Of a stretch of 64,000 nt of DNA, positions 36,299 to 44,164 are shown one piece after another (within the stretch, counting starts at the first letter, position 1; every line of letters begins with the position of its first letter). The notes under the pieces were generated by a model, which was not told where the DNA came from, did not search any database, and was given only the letters and a program-made list of their open reading frames with translations. Source of the DNA: UTCHB3 sp964431385 (GTDB lineage Bacteria > Bacteroidota > Ignavibacteria > Ignavibacteriales > Ignavibacteriaceae); NCBI GenBank assembly GCA_964431385.1, contig CAYSJM010000007.1:28432-92431 (forward strand). Direction: 5' to 3'. Made by a program: the position numbers and the translations under genes.

Positions 36299-37306
36299 TT
36301 AAGCTCCCGAACCGGCACTTATTTTTTGAATCGATTCCTCGATTTTATTTACGATCATATCGGCAACTCTTAAAGCTTTTAGGCCATCTTCACCAGAGAC
36401 AACCGGGGTGGTTCTATTGATAACCGCATCGATAAACAGCTTAAGTTCATACTCGAGAGCATTAACTTTAGGAGCTTCCGCCTGTTCATAGACTACACTT
36501 TTGGCATTTTCGCCGATGCCTATTAATCCAAAAGAAAATGCTGTGCCCGAAGATTCATTCGGAGCAACAAGTCTGTAAATTTCGGTTGTTCCTGTGATAA
36601 AATCGAGCGTAATATAGTTATCTCTCTGGAACAGTCGCATCTTTCTCATTCTTTTTTGGGAAATACGGCTTGCAGTAACAACAGCCACAGCACCGTTTGC
36701 AAACTCAATCCTGCAATTTGCGATATCAGTAGTGGGTGACACCACCGCTATTCCGCTCGCATCAACCTTTACAACTTCGCTTTTCACAAGACTAAGAATT
36801 ATATCGATGTCGTGGATCATGAGGTCGAGAACAACTGCAACATCGGTACCTCTTGGATTAAATTGAGCCAACCTGTCGGTTTGAATGAATTTTGGTTCGA
36901 GATTATATTTATCAATAGCAAGAATTGCAGGATTAAATCGTTCGATGTGACCAACTTGAATCAGCTTCCCTTTTTCTGTGGCAAGGGCAACTAATTTTTC
37001 TGCTTCTTCGATTGTTGCAGTTACAGGTTTTTCTATGAATACATCGAGACCATGTTCGAGGCAAAATTTTGCCACGGCGTAGTGGGCAGTTGTGGTAACA
37101 GCGATTGAGGCTGCCTCACACTGCTGCACCAATTCCTCAAGTGTGTTAAACACCGTGATGCCATATTCATTTGCACATGAAGCTGCTTTTTCAGGCGAGG
37201 AATCATAAACTCCCAGCAGTTCTGCCGATTCAATGTTCTTTAACATTTTAACATGAAGGCTACCAAGGTGACCTGTACCTATAACTCCGGTTTTAATCTT
37301 TTTCAT
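36299..37306 (-). CDS. Gfo/Idh/MocA-family oxidoreductase
   Basis: A 335-residue NAD(P)-dependent sugar oxidoreductase. The Rossmann motif GTGHLGSLH is at 10-18, the active-site lysine motif EKPVT lies near 94-98, and VGHIERFNPA is near 117-126. The set resembles predicted UDP-N-acetylglucosamine 3-dehydrogenases found next to LPS genes (lpx/lpt) in many genomes. It lies directly upstream of lptD. A role in making a 3-amino sugar for lipid A is a reasonable inference but not shown. It is cytoplasmic and of normal length. Confidence 0.85.
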   Translation of the reverse strand: MKKIKTGVIGTGHLGSLHVKMLKNIESAELLGVYDSSPEKAASCANEYGITVFNTLEELVQQCEAASIAVTTTAHYAVAKFCLEHGLDVFIEKPVTATIEEAEKLVALATEKGKLIQVGHIERFNPAILAIDKYNLEPKFIQTDRLAQFNPRGTDVAVVLDLMIHDIDIILSLVKSEVVKVDASGIAVVSPTTDIANCRIEFANGAVAVVTASRISQKRMRKMRLFQRDNYITLDFITGTTEIYRLVAPNESSGTAFSFGLIGIGENAKSVVYEQAEAPKVNALEYELKLFIDAVINRTTPVVSGEDGLKALRVADMIVNKIEESIQKISAGSGA

Positions 37307-37495
37307 CGAATTTCAAACTTGATTTTTATAAGGAAAGAATTGTGTGGGAAAATGAGGGCATGGTCAGAACGGGGAACCGTAACCATACCCTTCAAATTTT
37401 GGAAATGTTGAAGTCACTTCTTCCGAAATTATCGAAGTGGCAATTGGGTAGCCTCTCCAATTTAGATTCCTGATCAGCGAAATGAGCAAAAGTTT

Positions 37496-37738
37496 TTACT
37501 GCTCTTGAATCTCTGCACATTTAATGGAAGTGTAAGGGATAAAAATCCTTACTGTCTCGCCATTTTCTCTCTCGTTTTTAAGCAGCAAACCATCTTCATA
37601 TGTATCTTCAAGCTTCCCCATTTTAAAGACAATCTCATAAACGGGGGTGTTAGAGAAAGAATCTGTTACCAGTCCGTAATTTTCGAACATGGTGACATGT
37701 ACTGATTTTCCTTTGAATTGAGACCAATCGAATTTCAT
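37496..37738 (-). CDS. small conserved-looking protein of unknown function
   Basis: An 80-residue protein starting MKFDWSQFKGKSVHVTMFEN. It looks soluble and mostly beta (VHVTMFENYGLVTD, VYEIVFKMG, TVRIFIPYTSIKCAEI) with a charged middle (ERENGETV). No signal peptide, no membrane helix and no recognised domain. It stands alone between the oxidoreductase and the BrkB-family gene, with its own intergenic space on both sides (189 and 120 nt). Balanced composition and a stable frame suggest a real gene; I cannot assign a function. Confidence 0.55.
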   Translation of the reverse strand: MKFDWSQFKGKSVHVTMFENYGLVTDSFSNTPVYEIVFKMGKLEDTYEDGLLLKNERENGETVRIFIPYTSIKCAEIQEQ

Positions 37739-37858
37739 AAACTTATCTGACTCCTAATTGAGCATAAACTTTTTTTAGAATAACTGTTAAATATAATAAA
37801 TAGATACTTACACAGCAAAAAATGAGTGAAACAATCTCTCTAATTTAGTGGATAAATT

Positions 37859-38914
37859 TCACTTTTTGTTGATAGTTTGATCATCAAGCCATCTTAGCAT
37901 CGTATTTATTGCAATAAATTTTGATTTTTTTGGTTTTACCTTCACATTCTCATCATATAATCTTGCCAGTTCAGCACCGATTATGAACACCATATTAGTG
38001 TAATATATCCAAAATGCAATCACTATAAGAAGTGAGTAAGTGCCATAAATCTGACCAAAAGAAGCAATATTATCGATGTAGTAACCAAACGCAAATTTAG
38101 CGAGTATCCAAAGTCCGGCGGCTGTCATAGCCCCCACAAACAGAGATACCTTTCTTATTTTTTTTGAAGGGACAATTCTGTAGAAAAAATAAAAAAGGAT
38201 AAAAATTGATAAAAATGAAACGGCAACTGTGAATGTGTCTTTAAGGAGAACCGAGTCAAGCAGTCCCAGAAACGGCATCTCCAAAGCAACCCTTTGAAGC
38301 ACCATTAAAGCCGGTAAAACGAGAAAGATTGCAAAAAAGAGGACTATCAATATAAGAATGAGGAGAAAATCGAACAACTTCGAAATAATGATATTTTTCT
38401 GTTCAGGCACATCAAAGACATTGTGAAGAACAGTCCTGATGCTCGAGAAGAAGCCGGAAGCTGCGAACAACAATGCACTAAAACCGATTATTCCCGCTAC
38501 ATTTTTGTATTCAACAAGCTCTTCAATTCTCCCCCCGATCATTGTTTTGGCAAATTCTGCATAGCTCTGGTAAGGAATCAGAGCATCGATAAATGTATTT
38601 ATTCTCCCTACAAATTCCACAGAAGTAAGGAAGTTCCCGAGGATAAAGAACATTATAAGCGTTATTGGAATGATACACAAAAAGAGGGAAAACGCGAGAG
38701 CTCCCGAAAAGAGAAACACATGGTGTTGATCGAACCTTTCGATGAATCTTAATATCCAATGTACATAGACATTATAAATTGAAGTAACCAATTTAAATGT
38801 TGATTGTTTTTTGAACATATCAGGTTCAAAAACAAAAACACCATCAAAAATCAGGACAAAAGTCTTAAAAAATGGCTTAACTGTTTCGTGCCATAATGTC
38901 CGGAATAGCTTCAT
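37859..38914 (-). CDS. YihY/BrkB-family inner-membrane protein
   Basis: A 351-residue membrane protein with six predicted TM segments between about 70 and 325. The YihY signature is seen in FSGALAFSLFLCIIPI (about 69-84) and in GFFSSIRTVLHNVFDV. The last part (KPKKSKFIAIN, DDQTINKK) is cytoplasmic. Function of the family is unsettled; it was once misnamed ribonuclease BN. The assigned ATG at 38914 overlaps the end of purL by 38 nt in another frame; an internal Met (codon at 38818) would remove the overlap but also 32 residues. It seems co-transcribed with purL. Confidence 0.85.
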   Translation of the reverse strand: MKLFRTLWHETVKPFFKTFVLIFDGVFVFEPDMFKKQSTFKLVTSIYNVYVHWILRFIERFDQHHVFLFSGALAFSLFLCIIPITLIMFFILGNFLTSVEFVGRINTFIDALIPYQSYAEFAKTMIGGRIEELVEYKNVAGIIGFSALLFAASGFFSSIRTVLHNVFDVPEQKNIIISKLFDFLLILILIVLFFAIFLVLPALMVLQRVALEMPFLGLLDSVLLKDTFTVAVSFLSIFILFYFFYRIVPSKKIRKVSLFVGAMTAAGLWILAKFAFGYYIDNIASFGQIYGTYSLLIVIAFWIYYTNMVFIIGAELARLYDENVKVKPKKSKFIAINTMLRWLDDQTINKK

Positions 38915-41102
38915 AATATCTTTCTTTTAACTCGAAGGTGTCGAATTCCATGTCGTTAATTTTTAATTTACTTCCGCCGGTTTTCCCTATAACTTTAACC
39001 GGTACTCCTGATTCAGCGGCACTCGCATCAAACTTTGGAAGATTTTCCGGTGAAATTGAGAAAAGGATTCTTGCCTGGGATTCAGAGAATAGTGCAAAAT
39101 CTTCTCTTGACCCTTCTACTCTGACTTCAGCACCGATGAGGTTTTCTTCATCAGCTATGCAAGATTCAATTATTGTGATTGCCACACCCCCTTCAGAAAC
39201 ATCATGGGCTGAGTTGATTATCCCATCACGAATCGCTTTCAGAGTTAAATCGTGCAGTCTTTTTTCTTTAGCAAGATCGCACACAGGTGGCAACCCTTTA
39301 ACGAGTCCATGCACAACTTTTAGATATTCAGAGCCGCCAAGCTCCTCTGCGTCTTCACCGGCAATCACAATAAGGTCGCCTTCATTTTTGAAGTGCATCC
39401 CTGTAATATGGTTCAGGTCTTCAATTAAACCCAGCATCCCGATAACCGGCGTTGGATAAACAGCAGAGACCGGGGATTCGTTGTAAAAAGAGACATTTCC
39501 ACCTGTAACAGGAGTGTCAAAAAATCTACACGCTTCTCCCATACCTGCTACAGCCTCTTTAAATTGCCAATAAATTTCCGGTTTATACGGGTTTCCGAAG
39601 TTAAGACAATTTGTAATAGCGAGCGGAATTGCACCAGTGCAGACTACATTTCGAGCAGCCTCAGCGACAGCAAGTTTACCACCTTCATTGGGATTTAAAT
39701 ATACAAACCGGGAGTTACAATCTGTTTTAACCGAGATAGCCTTGTTTGTATCTTTTAAGTAAATCACTGCAGCATCACCTGAACCGGGTCCTTTAACAGT
39801 GTTGGTTCTTACCATACTGTCATATTGCCTGTAAACCCATTTTTTTGATGCGACAACAGGAGAGGATAAAACTTTAAGAACAGCGTCCCGTAAATTTTGT
39901 GGTGGAATTAATTCTGATTTCTCAAATTTTGAGGTTTCATCCAGATATGCAGGCTTTTGAGTTTCTCTGTCGTATTGTGGGGCACCACCTCCCAAAACGA
40001 GGTCATGCGGATCGACATCGGCTTTAAGTTCACCCTGGTAGAAGATTTTAACTCTTCTTTCTTCAGTAACTTCACCGATCGTTTCACAATGGAGATCCCA
40101 TTTTTCAAAAACTTCTTTTACTTCCTTTTCAAATTCTTTTTTAGCAACAACGAGCATTCTCTCCTGACTTTCAGAGAGCATTATCTCATAAGCAGTCATT
40201 CCTGTTTCACGAAGTGGTACTTTTGAAAGATCGATTGTCATACCGTGGTTCCCTTTCCCACTCATCTCGGTGGTTGAACACGAAATTCCGGCGGCACCCA
40301 TATCCTGGATACCAACAATATAACCTTTTCTGATCACTTCGAGACTTGCCTCGAGCAATAATTTTTCTGTAAATGGATCGCCGACCTGTACAGATGGTCG
40401 TTTAGCTTCACTTTTTTCAGAAATTTCCTCAGATGCAAATGTAGCACCGTGAATGCCATCTCTCCCTGTTGATGAGCCAACAATAATTACAGGATTACCG
40501 ACCCCTTCAGCAGTTGCAGATGCTGTCATCCCGTGTTTTACTATCCCGACCGCCATCGCATTCACAAGTGGATTGCCGTGATAACATTCATCAAAATAGA
40601 CTTCACCGGCGACAGTGGGAACACCAAAACAATTTCCATAGTCTGCTATCCCTTCTACCACACCATTAAATAAGAATCTCGTTCTGTCATCGTCCAAAGA
40701 ACCAAACCTGAGTGAATTTAATGCTGCTATGGGTCTTGCTCCCATTGTAAAAATATCTCTTAAAATTCCGCCGACACCTGTGGCAGCACCTTGATAAGGC
40801 TCAACCGCAGAGGGATGATTATGACTTTCAATTTTGAACGCAATTGCATAACCGTCGCCGATATCCACGAGTCCGGCATTCTCTTCCCCGGCACCCACGA
40901 GAAGTCGCCCACCACTTCTTGGCAAAGTTTTGAGGAGCTTAATGGAGTTTTTATAACTGCAATGTTCACTCCACATGACACTAAAAATTCCGAGTTCAGT
41001 AAAAGAGGGTTTTCTACCCAAACGATCGCAGATATCTGCAAACTCTTCCTGCGTAAGACCATGTTCAAGTGCCAGTTCAAGCGTTACTTCGGGTTCTTTC
41101 AT
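38877..41102 (-). CDS. purL: phosphoribosylformylglycinamidine synthase subunit PurL
   Basis: A 741-residue enzyme of the small PurL type, which works with PurQ and PurS to convert FGAR to FGAM in purine synthesis using ATP and ammonia from glutamine. Family motifs are WSEHCSYKNSI (about 44-54), SHNHPSAVEPYQGAATGVGG (about 93-112), DMGAAGISCSTTEMS and a second AIRS half with GGNVSFYNE. The glutaminase and PurS parts are not fused and are not in the window. It follows the exonuclease, thioesterase and aldolase genes on the minus strand, an unusual setting for purL. Confidence 0.95.
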   Translation of the reverse strand: MKEPEVTLELALEHGLTQEEFADICDRLGRKPSFTELGIFSVMWSEHCSYKNSIKLLKTLPRSGGRLLVGAGEENAGLVDIGDGYAIAFKIESHNHPSAVEPYQGAATGVGGILRDIFTMGARPIAALNSLRFGSLDDDRTRFLFNGVVEGIADYGNCFGVPTVAGEVYFDECYHGNPLVNAMAVGIVKHGMTASATAEGVGNPVIIVGSSTGRDGIHGATFASEEISEKSEAKRPSVQVGDPFTEKLLLEASLEVIRKGYIVGIQDMGAAGISCSTTEMSGKGNHGMTIDLSKVPLRETGMTAYEIMLSESQERMLVVAKKEFEKEVKEVFEKWDLHCETIGEVTEERRVKIFYQGELKADVDPHDLVLGGGAPQYDRETQKPAYLDETSKFEKSELIPPQNLRDAVLKVLSSPVVASKKWVYRQYDSMVRTNTVKGPGSGDAAVIYLKDTNKAISVKTDCNSRFVYLNPNEGGKLAVAEAARNVVCTGAIPLAITNCLNFGNPYKPEIYWQFKEAVAGMGEACRFFDTPVTGGNVSFYNESPVSAVYPTPVIGMLGLIEDLNHITGMHFKNEGDLIVIAGEDAEELGGSEYLKVVHGLVKGLPPVCDLAKEKRLHDLTLKAIRDGIINSAHDVSEGGVAITIIESCIADEENLIGAEVRVEGSREDFALFSESQARILFSISPENLPKFDASAAESGVPVKVIGKTGGSKLKINDMEFDTFELKERYYEAIPDIMARNS

Positions 41103-41145
41103 TCATCGATTCCGTTGGTGTATAAATAATTTTCGGTGTATGTAT

Positions 41146-41832
41146 TCAGCCGAGAAATTTTTGCCAGATATCGTAAAGTTGATAAGTAGCGTAAATGTCT
41201 CTGCCACAATATTCTGCAATTTCTTTTATTTTCCCCTCATGGTACATATTTTTTACTTCGGAACCGGAGACATCTTTCGACTTTGGTGTTTTAATTCCAA
41301 AACTGTGGCAGTAAAAATCGAGATTAAATTTGCGAAATCCGCCATAAAAAGAGAGTTGTTCCAATAAATCGAGGTGAAGTTTGCTATCAAATCTGTTTCC
41401 CATCAGGTTTTTGGATGGTTTTACTCCAAGAAGGGCAGATCTTAACATGAGGAAAGGGACATCAAATCCCCTGCCGTTAAAAGAGATTAATTGATCAACT
41501 TTTGAGACAAATTCCCAAAACTTTATCAATATTTCCTTTTCAGGTAAACCTTTGTAGCTAAATCCGGTTTCTTCGGATTGCCAAACTTCTTCAGTCTCAT
41601 TTTCGTAAAAGACATATCCCTTTTGCTGCTCAACATAGTACATCCCAATAACAACCACTTTGGAAGTGAATGGGTATAATGCTGTCCAATCTTTTAATTC
41701 AGCCTGTTTTTTCTCTTTTTCTTCAGGAGTTTTTTCTTTTTCAGCGTCTCTAAGCAGATATTCCTGCTGGCTTGGTGAGAAAGTTTCCCAGGGAAGTGCA
41801 ACCGTCTCGATGTCGAATACTATTCGTTTCAT
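41146..41832 (-). CDS. predicted 3'-5' exonuclease (PolB-type DEDDy)
   Basis: A 228-residue protein of the family related to the proofreading domain of DNA polymerase B. Exo I is FDIET (D7, E9), Exo II is SFNGRGFDVPFL (Asp near 126), and Exo III has YCGRDIYATYQLY (Tyr/Asp near 211-216), giving a DEDDy set. There is no polymerase part. A charged insert (EKEKTPEEKEKKQAE, about 31-45) follows the first strand. Likely a cytoplasmic single-strand DNA or RNA exonuclease of unknown pathway. Its ATG overlaps the thioesterase stop by 4 nt (ATGA), so the two are translationally coupled. Confidence 0.85.
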   Translation of the reverse strand: MKRIVFDIETVALPWETFSPSQQEYLLRDAEKEKTPEEKEKKQAELKDWTALYPFTSKVVVIGMYYVEQQKGYVFYENETEEVWQSEETGFSYKGLPEKEILIKFWEFVSKVDQLISFNGRGFDVPFLMLRSALLGVKPSKNLMGNRFDSKLHLDLLEQLSFYGGFRKFNLDFYCHSFGIKTPKSKDVSGSEVKNMYHEGKIKEIAEYCGRDIYATYQLYDIWQKFLG

Positions 41833-42290
41833 CCTTTTTTACTCCTGTCAAAACTTCTTTTTTCAAATAATTCCACTTTTTTCAGAAATTCATCGCTAAG
41901 GGGGAAAGATTTCCCGGTTTTTTGATCTACTTGTGCCACGACGCCGGCACCATCCACCACTTCTTTGCCTGAAGTCGTGTTGATTATTATGTGTTCAAAT
42001 CCATAGGAAGTGTTGCCGATATATGAAATACGGGTATAAATCTCGAGTTCATCTTCAAATCGTGAGTGACTTCGGTAATTTATCTCATTTCTGACCATGA
42101 AAAAGTCATAACCATCGGAGAACAGCCCTTTTTCCGGAATCAAACCAGCCTCTTTTAGATACTCGAGGCGAGATTGTTCAAAAAAGGAGATATACACAGC
42201 ATTGTTACATACACCAAGCATATCCACCTCGTGGAATCTGACTCGTAACCGAGTGACATGATAAAATTTATTCCCGTTAAATTCAAACAT
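41829..42290 (-). CDS. acyl-CoA thioesterase, 4HBT hotdog family
   Basis: A 153-residue hotdog-fold protein. VRFHEVDMLGVCNNAVYISFFEQSR matches the 4-hydroxybenzoyl-CoA thioesterase pattern R-x-x-E-x-D-x-x-G-x-x-x-x-x-x-Y, with the catalytic Asp near residue 22. It probably hydrolyses a cytoplasmic acyl-CoA. ATG 42290 (MFEFNGNKF) is preferred to an upstream TTG (42305) because it avoids overlap with the aldolase gene. It lies between threonine aldolase and the exonuclease in one minus-strand operon. Confidence 0.85.
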   Translation of the reverse strand: MFEFNGNKFYHVTRLRVRFHEVDMLGVCNNAVYISFFEQSRLEYLKEAGLIPEKGLFSDGYDFFMVRNEINYRSHSRFEDELEIYTRISYIGNTSYGFEHIIINTTSGKEVVDGAGVVAQVDQKTGKSFPLSDEFLKKVELFEKRSFDRSKKG

Positions 42291-42292
42291 GG

Positions 42293-43315
42293 TTAAAATC
42301 TCCAAAGAATATTAAGAGCATCTGTGATATCGCTTTTGTCAACATCCATGTGGGTTATGGCTCTTACCGTACCGACAGGACCGGGGAGAAAACGAAGTCC
42401 TTCCGCCTCGCACTCTGCCATAAGTGTTTGGGGGGATTTGGTTTTATGTTTGAAAATGAGAATGTTAGTCTCAACAGCAGAAGAATCAATCTCATATTGA
42501 GGCATATTCTCTAATTCCTGAGCCATAAATTTTGCGTTAATATGATCTTCCTCGAGCCTCGAAATATTATTCTTCAAGGCATAGAGGCCAGCTGCGGCTA
42601 AAATACCAACCTGCCGGGCACCACCACCCCAGGCTTTTCTGAACCTAAAAGCTTCTTTAATAAATTCTTTGCTGCCCGCAATAACAGATCCGGTTGGTGC
42701 ACCCAACCCTTTCGAGAGGCAGCATGAGACTGAGTCGAACTGCGAAGTAATCTCGCCCGGTTCAACACCCAGTTTAACAGCGGCATTCCATACTCTTGCT
42801 CCATCCAGGTGAAACTTGAAGCCGTTCCCTTTTACAAATTTTTGAAGATTTTTAATAGTCTCGAGAGGATAAACCTTCCCCATTCTCCTGTTATGCGTGT
42901 TTTCCAAAGCTACCACTTTAGTTCGGGGCATGTAATATGCTTCAATTGGTCTAATTGCCGGAGCAACAAGCTCGGGAGTCATAATTCCGTCTTTTGTAAA
43001 AATCGGAAATAACTGTATTCCACTTAAAACAGCCGGTGATCCGGATTCATAATAAAAAATGTGCGATTCCGCATCACAAATCACTTCATCGTGGGGTTGT
43101 GTGTGGGTTTTTAGACACAACTGATTCCCCATAACCCCACTAAATACGAAAAGAGCGGCTTCAAATCCGAGGAGTTGTGCGGCATATTCCTGAAATTCAT
43201 TTACGGTAGGGTCTTCATGAAAGACATCATCCCCAACTTCAGCTTCATACATCGCCTTCCTCATTTCGGGGGATGGTTTAGTGACGGTATCACTTCTTAA
43301 ATCAATTATTTTCAA
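42293..43315 (-). CDS. ltaE: low-specificity L-threonine aldolase
   Basis: A 340-residue PLP enzyme of fold type I that splits threonine or allo-threonine to glycine and acetaldehyde. The N-terminus IDLRSDTVTKPSPEMRKAM is the family signature, followed by GDDVFHEDPTV. LDGARVWNAAV lies near 168-178, and the PLP lysine is in SCCLSKGLGAPTGS (about 198-211). Length is normal. It is the first gene of the minus-strand group. A single -7-like box (CAAAAATA on the plus strand, 43347-43354) lies 31 nt upstream without a matching -33 element. Confidence 0.93.
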   Translation of the reverse strand: MKIIDLRSDTVTKPSPEMRKAMYEAEVGDDVFHEDPTVNEFQEYAAQLLGFEAALFVFSGVMGNQLCLKTHTQPHDEVICDAESHIFYYESGSPAVLSGIQLFPIFTKDGIMTPELVAPAIRPIEAYYMPRTKVVALENTHNRRMGKVYPLETIKNLQKFVKGNGFKFHLDGARVWNAAVKLGVEPGEITSQFDSVSCCLSKGLGAPTGSVIAGSKEFIKEAFRFRKAWGGGARQVGILAAAGLYALKNNISRLEEDHINAKFMAQELENMPQYEIDSSAVETNILIFKHKTKSPQTLMAECEAEGLRFLPGPVGTVRAITHMDVDKSDITDALNILWRF

Positions 43316-43447
43316 AACAAATCCAAATTCTTCGTTAATTCGTTCTCAAAAATACCACTTTTTTTTGTTTGACTTGTAATCAATGAGAGTTTTATACCGT
43401 GTAAATTATCGATTCATTTTGCTCTGCGTCACGAATATTTTTCCATT

Positions 43448-43482
43448 CAAAATAATTTTTATCCTTTCATGGAATTATTTTG
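43448..43482. repeat. 10-bp inverted repeat CAAAATAATT/AATTATTTTG
   Basis: Perfect arms at 43448-43457 and 43473-43482 with a 15-nt spacer. The right arm contains the TTTG of the promoter at 43479, so a bound regulator or cruciform would affect that promoter. Confidence 0.6.
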
Positions 43483-43511
43483 CATAGTGACTGGTTTTTA
43501 AATTATATTTG
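43479..43511 (+). promoter_or_regulatory. Bacteroidota-type promoter upstream of the small T9SS protein
   Basis: TTTG (43479-43482), 21 nt, TATATTTG (43504-43511). It would give a leader of about 180 nt before ATG 43697. It could be an alternative start to the sigma54 promoter. Confidence 0.55.
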
Positions 43512-43513
43512 CA

Positions 43514-43548
43514 TTGTACATAGTACACATTTTTGGACGGGTGTACAA
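43514..43548. repeat. inverted repeat TTGTACA/TGTACAA, possible operator
   Basis: Perfect 7-bp arms at 43514-43520 and 43542-43548, with a related AGTACAC just inside the left arm. It lies just after the -7 box of the promoter at 43479, the usual place for a repressor site. Confidence 0.45.
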
Positions 43549-43631
43549 TTTATCACCCAACACGATTAAACTTTACATAGACAAACAGCGTCTAATCAAC
43601 TAATAAGGCGATATATAGCTTAGATTTACTT

Positions 43632-43647
43632 TGGCACAATATTTGTA
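43632..43647 (+). promoter_or_regulatory. sigma54-like promoter of the small T9SS protein
   Basis: TGGCAC-AATAT-TTGTA. The -24 half is perfect and the spacing of the two halves is correct; the -12 half has TTGT where TTGC is usual. It lies 50 nt before ATG 43697 and resembles the full-consensus site at 17935. Confidence 0.65.
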
Positions 43648-43696
43648 GCGTTATCACTGAACAGAAGTGAACGAAACAAACATCAGAGGTTTTATT

Positions 43697-44074
43697 ATGA
43701 AAAGATTTTTTACAATTATAGTTTTAGCCACACTTTTAGTGGTTGCAGGTCTGCCCTCGATGAAGGGAGACACGAAAGCATCGGTTCCAAAAGGAAATGG
43801 AGATAACCCACGAAATTTTGTACTTGAACAAAATTATCCGAATCCTTTTAATCCGGAAACAACCATCAGTTATCATCTCCCAAATGCGGGTCAGGTAAGG
43901 CTTTCAGTTTACAATCTTCTTGGAGTTGAAGTTGCCATTCTGGTTGATGAATTTCAATCAACAGGAACATACAACATCAGGTTTAATGCAGCATCCCTTC
44001 AATCAGGAGTTTATCTCTACAAATTGAAAATGGGAAATACAACACTAACAAGAAAAATGACATACCTGAAATAG
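43697..44074 (+). CDS. miniature secreted protein consisting mainly of a T9SS sorting domain
   Basis: A 125-residue protein. ATG 43697 (MKRFFTIIVLATLLVVAG) has AGAGG upstream; an in-frame GTG at 43667 would precede the leader and is rejected. After a signal peptide of about 24 residues and some 15 polar residues, the rest is one complete type A sorting domain: LEQNYPNPFNPETTISYHLP, LSVYNLLGVEVAILV, GTYNIRFNAASLQSGVYLYKL and a final KMTYLK. There is no cargo domain. In known T9SS substrates the domain is removed by PorU-type sortase, which would leave almost nothing here. It has its own sigma54-like promoter and terminator. A signalling, competitor or adaptor role is possible but unproven. Confidence 0.88.
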   Translation: MKRFFTIIVLATLLVVAGLPSMKGDTKASVPKGNGDNPRNFVLEQNYPNPFNPETTISYHLPNAGQVRLSVYNLLGVEVAILVDEFQSTGTYNIRFNAASLQSGVYLYKLKMGNTTLTRKMTYLK

Positions 44075-44104
44075 TCTTAAATCCCTCTGATGCCAAAAAT
44101 TTTA

Positions 44105-44129
44105 AGGCTGCCTGAATATCAGGCAGCCT
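44105..44129. terminator. strong terminator after the small T9SS protein
   Basis: A perfect 11-bp stem AGGCTGCCTGA/TCAGGCAGCCT with a 3-nt loop, then TCTTTTTTT. It belongs to the GGCTG terminator family and lies between convergent genes. Confidence 0.93.
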
Positions 44130-44164
44130 CTTTTTTTGTTTCATAGTCCAATAACAGACTTCGC

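Larger units (their letters stand above)
43316..43696. other. 381-bp intergenic region with layered regulatory signals
   Basis: No ORF of note. It holds, left to right, the short 5' flank of ltaE, a 10-bp inverted repeat, a Bacteroidota-type promoter, a 7-bp inverted repeat that could be an operator, and a sigma54-like promoter close to the next gene. Each is listed separately. Confidence 0.6.
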
